Below, in pieces: positions 1 through 8,577 of a DNA stretch of 64,000 bases. Every line of letters begins with the position of its first letter. The first letter of the stretch is position 1. Below the pieces are notes generated by a model, which had not been told where the DNA came from, searched no databases, and was given only the letters and a program-made list of their open reading frames with translations. Origin of the DNA: Saccharothrix sp. ALI-22-I (GTDB lineage: Bacteria > Actinomycetota > Actinomycetes > Mycobacteriales > Pseudonocardiaceae); contig NZ_MTQP01000057.1 in the NCBI RefSeq assembly GCF_001984175.1, positions 1-64,000 of the forward strand. The letters are read 5' to 3'. Both the position numbers and the translations under genes were made by a program.

Positions 1-118
1 TTTCGGTGGTCATTGCGGTTGGGGAACACCCGGTCCCATTCCGAACCCGGTAGTTAAGCCTTCCAGCGCCGATGGTACTGCACTCGTGAGGGTGTGGGAG
101 AGTAGGACGCCGCCGAAC
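1..118 (+). rRNA. rrf: 5S ribosomal RNA
   Basis: Contains the hallmark 5S core with CGGTCCCATTCCGAACCCGG at about 31-50, followed by the GATGGTACTGC and GGGTGTGGGAGAGTAGGACG segments. The 5' end (TTTCGGTGGT) pairs with the 3' end (GCCGCCGAAC) to form helix I, so the molecule looks essentially complete and starts at or just before the first base of the window. The 16S and 23S genes should lie upstream, outside the window. Confidence 0.95.
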
Positions 119-129
119 ATTCTTCCCTG

Positions 130-183
130 AAAGGGCTTGTGGTTGGGGGCACATTGATTTGTGCTCCAAACCGCAAGCCCTTT
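130..183 (+). terminator. rRNA operon terminator hairpin
   Basis: A long, nearly perfect inverted repeat: AAAGGGCTTGTGGTT (130-144) pairs with AACCGCAAGCCCTTT (169-183), and an inner GGGGGCAC/GTGCTCC extends the stem around a short AT-rich loop. It lies directly after 5S rRNA and before the ribosome binding site of the next gene, as expected for the terminator of the rRNA operon. Confidence 0.8.
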
Positions 184-209
184 CGGCGTGTCCACAGTAG
201 GAGGAGCTA

Positions 210-2705
210 GTGTCCAGGTTCGGGGATCGACCCGGCGACCGTCAGCGTGGCCAGGGAGACCGACCGCGCCGATCCGAAGACGGTGGCCGTGCCCAGGGAA
301 GCCACAAGCCGAGCACTGGTGGCGGCCGCGACGCCCGCGGGGGTGAACGGTCGACCGGTGGTGGTTACCCGCGCCGCGACGACCGACCGAGCTACGACAA
401 GCCTCGCGGTTCCGACCGTCGAGATGACAACCGAGGCGAGCGTCCTCGCTACGACAAGCCCCGTGACGACCGTGGCGCTTCCCCGCGCCGGGACGACAAT
501 CGGGGTAGCGGTGCTCGCCGGGATTCCGGTGACCGCCCCCGCTATGACAAGCCTCGCGATGACCGCGGTGGCGAGCGCAGCAGTTACCCGCGTCGCGACG
601 ACCGCACCGGTGACCGGGGCGGGTTCCGGCGCGACGACAGCCGTGGTGAGCGCAGCAGCTATCCCCGCCGCGACGACCGCTCCAGCACTGACCGTTCCAG
701 CAGTGACCGTGGTGGCTACCCGCGTCGTGATGACCGTGGTGGCGAGCGGACCAGTTACCCGCGTCGGGATGACCGGCCGTCTGGTGACCGTGGCGGTTAC
801 CAGCGCCGCGATGACCGGCCCAGTGGTGACCGTGGCGGGTTCCGCAAGGACGACCGTGGCGGTGAGCGCAGCAGCTACCCGCGCCGGGATGACCGGCCGA
901 GCGGTGACCGTGGTGGGTTCCGCAAGGACGATCGCGGTGGCGAGCGCAGCAGCTACCCCCGTCGCGACGACCGTGGTGGCGAGCGCAGCAGCTACCCGCG
1001 TCGCGATGACCGGCCGTCTGGTGACCGTGGCGGTTACCAGCGCCGGGACGATCGACCGAGCGGTGACCGTGGCGGTTACCCGCGCCGCGATGACCGTGGT
1101 GGTGCGGGTGGCGGTGAGCGGCGCGAGTTCCGACCGCGTGACGACCGCTCCGGCACGGACCGCTCCAGCAGTCGCCCCAGCAGTGACCGTGGTGGCTACC
1201 CACGTCGCGACGATCGTGGTGGCGAGCGGACCAGTTACCCGCGTCGGGATGACCGGCCGTCTGGTGACCGTGGCGGTTACCAGCGCCGCGATGACCGGCC
1301 CAGTGGTGACCGTGGCGGGTTCCGCAAGGACGACCGTGGCGGTGAGCGCAGCAGCTACCCCCGTCGTGACGATCGTGGTGGTGCGGGTGGCGGTGAGCGG
1401 CGCGAGTTCCGACCGCGTGACGACCGCTCCGGCACGGACCGCTCCAGCAGCCGTCCCAGCAGTGACCGTGGTGGCTACCCGCGTCGGGATGACCGGCCCA
1501 GTGGTGACCGTGGCGGGTTCCGCAAGGACGACCGTGGTGGCGAGCGCAGCAGCTACCCCCGTCGGGACGACCGGCCCCGCTACGACAAGCCGGCTCACGA
1601 CAAGCCGGCTCACGACCGTCGGGACGAGCGCAGCCGTGACCGGGCCGCGCGGTTCCAGGAGCGGACCGCGCAGACCGACGACCAGCAGGTCACCGAGGAC
1701 ACGTCGGCTGATGTCGAGGCGACCGCAGTCGACGCGGTTGACGTGGTCGACGTGGACACCCCTGACACCGACGGTCACGAGATCGCGGTCGCGCCGGTCA
1801 CCGATGAGCCGGTGACGGCGGAGGCCGAGGCTGAGCAGGACGAGGCTGAGCAGGACGAGGCCGACGTCGAGGACGCGGAGGGCGAGGCGCCCGAGGTCGA
1901 CACCGACGGTGCGGTTGAGAGCGCTGTTGAGGCTGTTGAGGCTGTCGAGAGTGCCGATGAAGCTGAGCCGGCCGTCGACCGGCCTGCGGCGGCTGCCGAG
2001 GCTGTAGACGCCGATGAGCGGGTGTTCACTCGTGCTCGCACGCCTGAGCTGCCCGACGACGCCGACATCTCCATCCTCGACCCCGAGGTGAAGCAGGAGC
2101 TGCGCGGCCTGCCCAAGGGCCTGGCCGACATCGTCGGTCGGCACCTGGCGGCGGCGGGGATGCTCATCGACAGCGAGCCGGAATTGGCGCTGGAGCACGC
2201 GCGGTACGCGCGGTCGAAGGCGGCACGGGTCGCGGTGGTTCGTGAGGCCGCTGGGTTGACCGCGTACCACGCCGGTGAGTGGGCCGAGGCGTTGTCCGAG
2301 CTGCGTGCCGCGCGGCGGATGTCGCACGGCACCGGGCACGTCGCGGTGATGGCCGACTGCGAGCGGGCGCTGGGGCGTCCGGAGCGGGCCATCGAGCTGG
2401 CGCGTGAGGCGCAGGTCGCGCTGCTGCCCCCGGACGAGGCGGTGGAGCTGCGGATCGTCGCGGCCGGCGCCCGTCGGGACATGGGGCAGTTGGAGGCGGC
2501 CGTGGTGGCGCTCCAGGGTGATGACCTGGACGCGAAGCGGCGTGAGCCGTGGAGTGCCCGCCTGTTCTACGCCTACGCGGACAACCTGGCCGCCGCCGGC
2601 CGCACCGAGGAAGCCGTCAAGTGGTTCCTCAACGCCGCGCAGGCCGACGACGACAACGAGACCGACGCCGCCGAGCGGGCGTTCGACCTCAGCCCGCAGG
2701 ACTGA
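210..2705 (+). CDS. TPR protein with long RDDR-repeat disordered region
   Basis: 831 aa, starting at GTG with AGGAGGAGC just upstream. The first ~460 residues are an Arg/Asp/Gly-rich low-complexity array of units such as YPRRDDRPSGDRGG and FRKDDRGGERSS. Residues ~490-610 are strongly acidic (Glu/Asp/Ala/Val). The last ~210 residues form a folded helical domain with TPR-like helix pairs (ELALEHARYARSKAARVAVV, AEEAVKWFLNAAQ). By position it is the counterpart of M. tuberculosis Rv1691, a TPR protein next to a HAD phosphatase and tlyA; the long charged N-terminus is much larger here. Function is unknown. RG/RD-rich tracts are often RNA-binding or condensate-forming, but that is inference only. 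Codon positions in the repeat are strongly biased, so long open frames on the other strand are shadows. Confidence 0.85.
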   Translation: MSRFGDRPGDRQRGQGDRPRRSEDGGRAQGSHKPSTGGGRDARGGERSTGGGYPRRDDRPSYDKPRGSDRRDDNRGERPRYDKPRDDRGASPRRDDNRGSGARRDSGDRPRYDKPRDDRGGERSSYPRRDDRTGDRGGFRRDDSRGERSSYPRRDDRSSTDRSSSDRGGYPRRDDRGGERTSYPRRDDRPSGDRGGYQRRDDRPSGDRGGFRKDDRGGERSSYPRRDDRPSGDRGGFRKDDRGGERSSYPRRDDRGGERSSYPRRDDRPSGDRGGYQRRDDRPSGDRGGYPRRDDRGGAGGGERREFRPRDDRSGTDRSSSRPSSDRGGYPRRDDRGGERTSYPRRDDRPSGDRGGYQRRDDRPSGDRGGFRKDDRGGERSSYPRRDDRGGAGGGERREFRPRDDRSGTDRSSSRPSSDRGGYPRRDDRPSGDRGGFRKDDRGGERSSYPRRDDRPRYDKPAHDKPAHDRRDERSRDRAARFQERTAQTDDQQVTEDTSADVEATAVDAVDVVDVDTPDTDGHEIAVAPVTDEPVTAEAEAEQDEAEQDEADVEDAEGEAPEVDTDGAVESAVEAVEAVESADEAEPAVDRPAAAAEAVDADERVFTRARTPELPDDADISILDPEVKQELRGLPKGLADIVGRHLAAAGMLIDSEPELALEHARYARSKAARVAVVREAAGLTAYHAGEWAEALSELRAARRMSHGTGHVAVMADCERALGRPERAIELAREAQVALLPPDEAVELRIVAAGARRDMGQLEAAVVALQGDDLDAKRREPWSARLFYAYADNLAAAGRTEEAVKWFLNAAQADDDNETDAAERAFDLSPQD
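360..1605 (+). repeat. Coding tandem repeats with exact DNA duplications
   Basis: Degenerate 24-45 bp units encoding RRDDRxxGDRGG-type peptides fill this part of the TPR gene. Some copies are identical in DNA: 735-880 matches 1215-1360 without a difference over 146 bp (offset 480 bp = 160 codons), and 1096-1171 matches 1375-1450. Offsets are multiples of three, so recombination would lengthen or shorten the protein in frame. Confidence 0.9.
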
Positions 2706-2731
2706 GACCCGCTAGACAGGACCGAAGTCAC

Positions 2732-2771
2732 GTCTGAAGGCTCGGCACCACCCGGTGCCGAGCCTTCAGAC
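2732..2771 (+). terminator. 18-bp perfect inverted repeat, terminator
   Basis: GTCTGAAGGCTCGGCACC (2732-2749) and its exact reverse complement (2754-2771) are separated by 4 nt. No T-tract follows, which is common in high-GC actinobacterial terminators. It sits 26 bp after the TPR gene stop and ends about 30 bp before the HAD gene start, so it probably separates the two transcripts or attenuates read-through. Confidence 0.75.
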
Positions 2772-2801
2772 TGTGTGTACCGGACACGATCGGAGACGCC
2801 T

Positions 2802-3587
2802 GTGCTGCTGGCCCGCTATGACGCCCTCCTCCTGGATCTCGACGGCACGGTCTACCGGGGCCGGGAAGTCGTGCCCGGCGCGGTCGAGGCCGTCGCCGCC
2901 GCCCGCGAACACGGCACCGGCATCCGGTTCGTCACCAACAACGCGTCCCGTTCGCCGGAGACCGTCGCGGAGCACCTGAACGAACTCGGCTTCCACGCCG
3001 CGCTGGACGAGGTGAGCACGAGCGCCCAGGCGGGCGCGGCGATGCTGCTGGACCTGGTGCCGCAGGGCTCGAACGTGCTGGTCCTCGGCACGGACGCGTT
3101 GGCCGAGCAGGTGCGGCTGCGAGGGTTCCAGCCGACCGACAGCGGTGACCACGCCCAAGCCGTCGTCCAAGGCCTGTCGCAGGACTTGGGGTGGCGTGAG
3201 CTGGCCGAGGCGTGTGTGGCGATCCGGAATGGCGCGCACTGGGTCGCGTGCAACGTGGACGCGACGCTGCCCACCGAACGCGGTCTGCTGCCCGGCAACG
3301 GTGCCCTCGTCGCCGCGCTGAAGACGGCGACCGGCGTGGAACCGCTGGTGGCGGGCAAGCCGGCGACGCCGCTGCTGGAGCAGGCCGCGAAGTCCGCCGG
3401 CGCGCAACGGCCGCTGGTCGTGGGCGATCGGCTGGACACCGACATCGCGGGCGCGGTCAACGCGGGCATGGACTCGTTGCTGGTACTCACGGGCGTGTCC
3501 ACGGAGGCCGAGGCACGCGGCCTGCCCGAGGACCGGCGTCCGACGTACGTGGCCGCCGACCTGTCCGTGCTGCATCGGCTACCTTGA
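2802..3587 (+). CDS. HAD-superfamily (NagD/PGP-like) phosphatase
   Basis: 261 aa. Motif I (LLLDLDGTVYRG, residues ~8-19) carries the nucleophile and acid/base Asp pair. Motif II is VTNNAS, motif III is the Lys of VAGKPATP and motif IV is VVGDRLDTDI. The order and the cap between motifs II and III fit subfamily IIA, which includes p-nitrophenyl-phosphatase/NagD enzymes and phosphoglycolate phosphatase; the natural substrate cannot be read from sequence. I chose GTG 2802 because GGAG lies 6 nt upstream and the protein then begins MLLARYDALLLDLDG. An upstream in-frame GTG at 2775 would start in the terminator stem. Syntenic with M. tuberculosis Rv1692, upstream of tlyA. Confidence 0.85.
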   Translation: MLLARYDALLLDLDGTVYRGREVVPGAVEAVAAAREHGTGIRFVTNNASRSPETVAEHLNELGFHAALDEVSTSAQAGAAMLLDLVPQGSNVLVLGTDALAEQVRLRGFQPTDSGDHAQAVVQGLSQDLGWRELAEACVAIRNGAHWVACNVDATLPTERGLLPGNGALVAALKTATGVEPLVAGKPATPLLEQAAKSAGAQRPLVVGDRLDTDIAGAVNAGMDSLLVLTGVSTEAEARGLPEDRRPTYVAADLSVLHRLP

Positions 3588-3592
3588 ATCAC

Positions 3593-3766
3593 GTGAGCTT
3601 CGAGGTTCCCCTCCCCGGCCCGCCGCGTGATCCCGTGGCCGGGATCGACGACGCCCTGGCCGGTCTCGACGGGCTGGATCAGCTCGACGTGGTCGAGCAC
3701 GTGGCCCGGTTCGACGACGCGCACACCGCGTTGACGGCCGCGTTGTCCACCATCGACAAGGTCTGA
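3593..3766 (+). CDS. Small conserved protein between HAD phosphatase and TlyA
   Basis: 57 aa, starting at GTG (MSFEVPLPGPPRDPV) 5 nt after the phosphatase stop and ending 3 nt before tlyA. The sequence is acidic and probably helical, with GIDDALAGLDGLDQLDVVEH. A small ORF in the same place exists in M. tuberculosis (Rv1693), which supports a real gene in the operon; no function is known. An alternative TTG start lies at 3584, overlapping the phosphatase stop. Its size and position suggest translational coupling. Confidence 0.65.
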   Translation: MSFEVPLPGPPRDPVAGIDDALAGLDGLDQLDVVEHVARFDDAHTALTAALSTIDKV

Positions 3767-3769
3767 CCG

Positions 3770-4576
3770 GTGCCGCGCAGGGCACGGCTGGATGCCGAAC
3801 TGGTCCGCCGCGGGCTGGCCAGGTCACGTGAGCACGCCACTCAACTCGTCGCCGAGGGCCGGGTGACCATCCGCGGCACGGTGGCCACGAAACCGGCCAC
3901 CGCCGTCGAAACGGACACCGCGCTGGTCGTCCGCGACACCGACGACCCGAACTACGCCTCACGCGGCGCGCACAAGCTCGTCGGCGCGCTGGAGGCGTTC
4001 GACACGATCACCGTCAAGGGCAGGCGGTGCCTGGACGCGGGCGCGTCCACCGGCGGGTTCACCGACGTGCTGCTGCGCGAGGGCGCCCGGCAGGTCGTCG
4101 CGGCCGACGTCGGCCGGGGTTTGTTGGACTGGCGGTTGCGCACGGACGACCGGGTCGTGGTCAAGGACAAGACGAACGTCCGGTCGTTGACGCCCGAAGA
4201 CATCGGTGGTCCGGTTGAACTCGTGGTGGCCGATCTTTCGTTTATCTCGTTGAGGCTGGTGCTTCCGGCGCTGGCCGCGTGCCTCGACGAGGAGGGCGAT
4301 TTGCTGCCGATGGTGAAACCCCAGTTCGAGGTCGGTAAGGAACGTCTCGGTTCGGGCGGTGTGGTGCGGGACCCGGAACTGCGGGCCGAGGCAGTGCTGG
4401 ACGTCGTCACGTCCGCGACCGGGCTCGGCCTGCGGCTGCACGGCGTCACCGCGAGCCCGTTGCCGGGACCGTCGGGCAATGTCGAGTTCTTCGTCTGGCT
4501 GCGTCGGGGCGAAGCCCTCGACGCCGCGGACGCCACCGCGCTCGTGCGCGCCGCCGTAGCGGAAGGACCGCAGTGA
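3770..4576 (+). CDS. tlyA: TlyA 16S/23S rRNA 2'-O-methyltransferase
   Basis: 268 aa, the same length as mycobacterial TlyA. Residues 1-60 form an S4 RNA-binding domain (RRARLDAELVRRGLARSREH). The rest is an FtsJ-type Rossmann methyltransferase with the SAM motif DAGASTGGFTDVLL at ~residue 88, followed by DLSFISL and KPQFEVGKE. TlyA methylates 2'-OH groups of C1409 in 16S and C1920 in 23S rRNA in mycobacteria and so permits capreomycin binding. The start is GTG 3770. It overlaps nadK by 4 nt (GTGA), so the two are almost certainly co-translated. Confidence 0.95.
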   Translation: MPRRARLDAELVRRGLARSREHATQLVAEGRVTIRGTVATKPATAVETDTALVVRDTDDPNYASRGAHKLVGALEAFDTITVKGRRCLDAGASTGGFTDVLLREGARQVVAADVGRGLLDWRLRTDDRVVVKDKTNVRSLTPEDIGGPVELVVADLSFISLRLVLPALAACLDEEGDLLPMVKPQFEVGKERLGSGGVVRDPELRAEAVLDVVTSATGLGLRLHGVTASPLPGPSGNVEFFVWLRRGEALDAADATALVRAAVAEGPQ

Positions 4577-5478
4577 CCAGGGAGATCCTGTTGGTCGTCC
4601 ACACCGGACGGCGCAGCAACGTGCTGGTGGCCCAGGAAGTCGCGGCGCGGTTCTCGGCGGGTGGGGTGAAGCTGCGGGTGCTGGAGGACGAGGCGCCCGA
4701 GCTGGACCCGTCGTGCTTCACGCAGGTCGTGTTGGCCGACGAGAAGGCCGCCGAGGGCGCCGAGTTGGTGTTCGTGCTCGGCGGTGACGGCACGCTGCTG
4801 CGCGCGGCGGAGTTGGCGCGGGCGGCGGGTGTGCCGGTGCTCGGGGTGAACCTGGGCCGGGTCGGCTTCCTGGCCGAGGCCGACTCCGACGCGCTGTACG
4901 AGGCGATCACGCACGTCATCGACCGGGACTACGAGGTCGAGGAGCGGATGACGCTCGACATCACCGCGTCGGTGGACGGCGAGGTGCTGGAGGGCACGTG
5001 GGCGCTCAACGAGGCCAGCGTGGAGAAGAGCACCCGGGAACGCATCCTGGACGTCGTGGTGGAGGTGGACGGCCGGCCGGTGTCGGCGTTCGGCTGCGAC
5101 GGAGTGCTGGTGGCGACTCCGACCGGGTCGACGGCGTACGCGTTCTCCGCCGGCGGGCCGGTGGTGTGGCCGGACGTGCAGGCGCTGCTGGTGGTGCCGA
5201 GCAACGCGCACGCGCTGTTCGCCCGGCCCCTGGTCGTGTCGCCGGCGTCCGTGGTGGCGTTGGAGGTCGATCCGGAGGGCCACCCGGCGGTGTTGTGCGC
5301 GGACGGTCGCCGCACGGTGAACCTGCCGCCGGGGGCGCGGGTCGAGGTCGTCGGCGGCAGCACCCCGTTGCGGCTGATCCGGTTGCGGCAGGGCCCGTTC
5401 ACCGACCGGTTGGTGGAGAAGTTCGAGCTGCCGGTGCAGGGGTGGCGTGGTCCGGCCGCCGGATACCCGATCAGCTAG
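4573..5478 (+). CDS. nadK: NAD kinase
   Basis: 301 aa cytosolic enzyme that phosphorylates NAD to NADP. The diagnostic GGDGTLLRAAELAR motif is at ~residues 70-83, the NE motif (ALNEASVEKS) at ~145, and the glycine-rich GCDGVLVATPTGSTAYAFSAG segment follows, as in the ATP/polyphosphate-dependent NadK (PpnK) family. The start codon GTG overlaps the tlyA stop, and recN follows after 65 bp, the same order as M. tuberculosis Rv1694-Rv1696. Nothing unusual in length or key residues. Confidence 0.97.
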   Translation: MTREILLVVHTGRRSNVLVAQEVAARFSAGGVKLRVLEDEAPELDPSCFTQVVLADEKAAEGAELVFVLGGDGTLLRAAELARAAGVPVLGVNLGRVGFLAEADSDALYEAITHVIDRDYEVEERMTLDITASVDGEVLEGTWALNEASVEKSTRERILDVVVEVDGRPVSAFGCDGVLVATPTGSTAYAFSAGGPVVWPDVQALLVVPSNAHALFARPLVVSPASVVALEVDPEGHPAVLCADGRRTVNLPPGARVEVVGGSTPLRLIRLRQGPFTDRLVEKFELPVQGWRGPAAGYPIS

Positions 5479-5543
5479 ATCAACAGGAGAACACCCGCCC
5501 CCGAACACACGCTTTGTCCGCGTCGCCCAGTAGTGTTCGGCAC

Positions 5544-7325
5544 GTGCTGGCCGAGATGCGCATCCAGGGCCTCGGTGTGATCGACGAGGCCACCCTTGAA
5601 CTCGACGCCGGTTTCACCGTGGTGACGGGCGAGACCGGCGCGGGTAAGACGATGGTGGTGACCGGGCTCCACCTGTTGGGGGGTGGTCGCGCCGAAGCGT
5701 CCCGTGTGCGCAACGGTGCGGACAAAGCGGTGGTGGAGGGGCGGTTCCAGGCTCCCGCGGGCAGCCCGGCGGCGAAGGTCGCCGAGGAGGTCGGCGGTGA
5801 GCCGGACGACGACGGCAGCGTGATCGCGATCCGCACCGTCGGCGCCGACGGCCGCTCACGGGCCCACCTGGGCGGCCGGTCCGTGCCGGTGGGCGTGCTG
5901 GCCGAGCTGGCCGAGCAGCTGCTCGCGGTGCACGGCCAGAACGACCAGCTGCGGCTGCTGCGGCCCGGTGAGCAGCGGGCGGTGCTCGACCGGTTCGCCG
6001 GTGACGAAGTCGCCGACCCGTTGCGGTCGTACCGGAAGGTCCGCGACGAGTGGCTGCGGGTGGCGACGGAGCTGACCGAGCGGACCGCGCGGTCGCACGA
6101 GCTGGCCCGTGAGGCCGAGATGCTGCGGCACGGTCTGACCGAGATCACCTCGGTCGACCCGAAGCCGGGCGAGGACGAGGAGCTGGTCGCCGAGGCGCGC
6201 CGGCTCGCCGACGCCGACCAGTTGCGCGAGGCGGCGTCCGGCGCGCAGTACGCGGTGGCGGGCTCGCCGGACGGTGACCCGGACGTCCCCGGCGCGCTGG
6301 GGTTGATCGGCGAGGCGCGGCGGCGGCTGGTGGCTTCCGACGACCCGAAGCTGCGTGACCTGGAGTCCCGGCTGGTGGAGGCGGAGACGCTGCTGGCCGA
6401 CGTGGGCGCGGAGATCGCGTCGTACCTGGAGCACCTGGACGCCGACCCGGCGCGGTTGGAGCAGGTGCTCGCCCGCCAGGCCGAGCTGAAGTCGTTGACC
6501 CGCAAGTACGCGGCGGACGTGGACGGCGTGATCGCGTGGGCGCAGGACGCGTCGTCGCGGCTGGCCGGGCTGGACACGTCGGACGAGGCGTTGGCGGCGT
6601 TGGCCGCGCGGCGCGACGAGCTGGCGGTGGAGCTGGCCGGGTACGCGCAGCGGGTGACCGCCGAGCGGTCCGCCGCGGCCGAGGAGCTGGGCCGGGCGGT
6701 GTCGGAGGAGTTGACGGGCCTGGCCATGCCGCACGCCACGGTCGAGGTCGTGGTGCGGCCACGGGTGGCCGAGGCGGGCGACGCGCAGGCGTTGCAGGTC
6801 GGCGGGCAGCGGCTGCACGCGGGCGCCAGCGGCGTGGACGACGTGGAGCTGCGGCTGATCGCGCACCCCGGCGCGCCCGCGCTGCCGGTGCACAAGGGCG
6901 CGTCCGGTGGTGAGCTGTCGCGGGTGATGCTGGCGCTGGAGGTGGTGCTGTCGCACTCCGACCCGGTGCCCACGCTGGTGTTCGACGAGGTCGACGCCGG
7001 TGTCGGCGGACGGGCGGCGGTGGAGGTCGGCCGGCGGCTGGCCCGGTTGGCGCGCAGCCACCAGGTCATCGTGGTCACGCACCTGCCGCAGGTCGCCGCG
7101 TTCGCCGACCGGCACCTGGTGGTGGACAAGACCGCGGACGGCGTGCTGACCCGCAGCGGTGTGCGGCGGCTGGACGAGTCGCAGCGGGTGGTGGAGCTGG
7201 CCCGGATGCTGGCGGGCATGGACTCGACCGACACGGGTCGCGCGCACGCCGAGGAGCTGCTGGCGGCGGCGAAGGCCGACAAGGAGAGCGTCCCTGTGGT
7301 GCGGCGCAAAGCGAAGAAGAAATGA
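5544..7325 (+). CDS. recN: DNA repair protein RecN
   Basis: 593 aa SMC-like ATPase acting in double-strand break repair. The Walker A motif (VTGETGAGKT) lies at ~residues 27-36, two long helical/coiled-coil arms fill the middle, the ABC signature region KGASGGELSRVMLALE is near residue 450, and Walker B (LVFDEVDAGVGG) near residue 475. The chosen GTG start gives MLAEMRIQGLGVI, which matches the usual RecN N-terminus; ATG 5556 is an alternative. It overlaps the next membrane gene by 4 nt (ATGA). Confidence 0.96.
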   Translation: MLAEMRIQGLGVIDEATLELDAGFTVVTGETGAGKTMVVTGLHLLGGGRAEASRVRNGADKAVVEGRFQAPAGSPAAKVAEEVGGEPDDDGSVIAIRTVGADGRSRAHLGGRSVPVGVLAELAEQLLAVHGQNDQLRLLRPGEQRAVLDRFAGDEVADPLRSYRKVRDEWLRVATELTERTARSHELAREAEMLRHGLTEITSVDPKPGEDEELVAEARRLADADQLREAASGAQYAVAGSPDGDPDVPGALGLIGEARRRLVASDDPKLRDLESRLVEAETLLADVGAEIASYLEHLDADPARLEQVLARQAELKSLTRKYAADVDGVIAWAQDASSRLAGLDTSDEALAALAARRDELAVELAGYAQRVTAERSAAAEELGRAVSEELTGLAMPHATVEVVVRPRVAEAGDAQALQVGGQRLHAGASGVDDVELRLIAHPGAPALPVHKGASGGELSRVMLALEVVLSHSDPVPTLVFDEVDAGVGGRAAVEVGRRLARLARSHQVIVVTHLPQVAAFADRHLVVDKTADGVLTRSGVRRLDESQRVVELARMLAGMDSTDTGRAHAEELLAAAKADKESVPVVRRKAKKK

Positions 7326-7969
7326 GACGGCGGCTGCTCGGCGCGGCCTTGCTGGTGGTGGCCGGCGTCGCGGCCGTGGTCGGCACGTTCCTGCCGTTGT
7401 TCTGGGAGGGCAGCGACTTCGGACAGACCCGGCTCGGGTTCACCACGACGTCGTGGGAGATCACCACCGACAGCGATGAGCTGGACGTGGACCTCATGCT
7501 CGGGCAGAGCCCCCAGTTCGGGGTGCCGATCGTGGTGTCGGCGGTGCTGCTGGCGGTCGCGGCGGCGCTGGTGTTCCTGCCCGAGTCGCAGCGCCTGGCC
7601 GCCCGCTACACCGCGATCGCCGGGACGGGTCTGCTGGCCGGCGCGGTGTCGGCGACCGGCTCGGTCGTCGTGTCGGCGGTCGCCGACGTGTCTGCGACCG
7701 ACCTCCGCAGCTTCACCCAGGAAGCCGGGGCAGGCATCCTGGTGCTGGGCGCGTCGGTGGTGGTCGCGGTGGTGGGTGTGGTGCTGCTGCACGCCCGGCG
7801 CGCGCAGCCGCTTCCCGACGGGCCGGTGGTGTACCGGGTGGACGACACCGGGGGCGACGACGACACGGACACCCCGCCGTTCGGGATTCCGGTCCAGGGC
7901 GTCGAGGTCGCGCAGATCCCGCAGACCGAGTACGAGCGGCCCTCCGACGCCTCGGGCAGCGACCGGTGA
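7322..7969 (+). CDS. Membrane protein, first of three tandem paralogs
   Basis: 215 aa with about four transmembrane helices (~4-26, 60-82, 95-117, 136-158). After the first helix comes GTFLPLF and an external TTSWEITT segment. The C-terminal tail is cytoplasmic by the positive-inside rule and ends VVYRVDD...TDTPPFGIPV, rich in Asp. The two following genes encode proteins of the same plan with the same tail motif, so all three arose by tandem duplication. ATG start overlaps the recN stop. I recognise no named family; the tail could be a binding or phosphorylation site (inference). Confidence 0.8.
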   Translation: MRRRLLGAALLVVAGVAAVVGTFLPLFWEGSDFGQTRLGFTTTSWEITTDSDELDVDLMLGQSPQFGVPIVVSAVLLAVAAALVFLPESQRLAARYTAIAGTGLLAGAVSATGSVVVSAVADVSATDLRSFTQEAGAGILVLGASVVVAVVGVVLLHARRAQPLPDGPVVYRVDDTGGDDDTDTPPFGIPVQGVEVAQIPQTEYERPSDASGSDR

Positions 7970-8577
7970 CGCGGCTGGTCGGCGTGGTCGCGCTGGTGAT
8001 CGGCGCGGCGCTGACCCTGGTCGGCACGTTCCTCCCGCTGTACACGCAGGTCTTCGAGTTCGGCGGCGTCATGTCCGGCGAGACGGTGGAGATGGGCCAG
8101 GACTCCTGGGGCGTCCTCGACTCGGAGCCGTGGCGCGAACGTGAGGCCCGGTACGGCGTGCCGATGGTCGTCGCGGTCGTCCTGATCGTGCTGGGGGCGG
8201 CGTTCACCGGCCGGATGTGGGGCAGGCTCGCCGCGATCAGCGGCGCGATGCTGCTGACCGGGAGCGTGTGGCTGGTCGGCCAGCAGCTGCTGGCCCTGTT
8301 CGCGCTCGGCGGCCCCGGCATCACGATCACCACCGAACTCGGGCTGGGCAGTTTCACGCTCGCCGCCGCGACCCTGGTCGTGCTGGTGGGCGCGCTGCTG
8401 GTGCAGGACTGGCCGCCGCGCGCGCCGAAGCCGGACCCCGGTGTGGCGGTGGTGTACCGGCTGGACGACGACGACACCGATACCCCGCCGTTCGGCTTCC
8501 CGGTCGTGCTGGAGGAGGAGCCACGGTGGCAGCCGGAGCGCGGTAGCGCCCCGGACACCGAGGAGAAGGCCCCGTGA
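7966..8577 (+). CDS. Membrane protein, second of three tandem paralogs
   Basis: 203 aa, four predicted transmembrane helices, GTG start overlapping the previous stop by 4 nt. Shared landmarks with its neighbours: GTFLPLY after helix 1, an external DSWGVL segment, YGVPMVV at helix 2, VGALLVQDWPPRAPK after helix 4, and the tail motif VVYRLDDDDTDTPPFGFPV. No catalytic motif is visible. It is part of a compact chain recN to membrane trio to steA/steB, so a cell-envelope or division-related role is possible but unproven. Confidence 0.8.
   Translation: MTRLVGVVALVIGAALTLVGTFLPLYTQVFEFGGVMSGETVEMGQDSWGVLDSEPWREREARYGVPMVVAVVLIVLGAAFTGRMWGRLAAISGAMLLTGSVWLVGQQLLALFALGGPGITITTELGLGSFTLAAATLVVLVGALLVQDWPPRAPKPDPGVAVVYRLDDDDTDTPPFGFPVVLEEEPRWQPERGSAPDTEEKAP

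Noticed and set aside
360..1605. Possible CRISPR array in the repeats of the TPR gene
   Set aside because: Repeats are coding, variable in length and without unique spacers; no cas genes are nearby. The short arrays at gene ends also lack spacers.
207..2339. Long minus-strand open frame (710 codons) opposite the TPR gene
   Set aside because: It is a shadow of the RDDR repeats: no ribosome site, Val/Thr/Arg-rich low complexity, and the plus strand has a good start, a conserved C-terminal domain and synteny.
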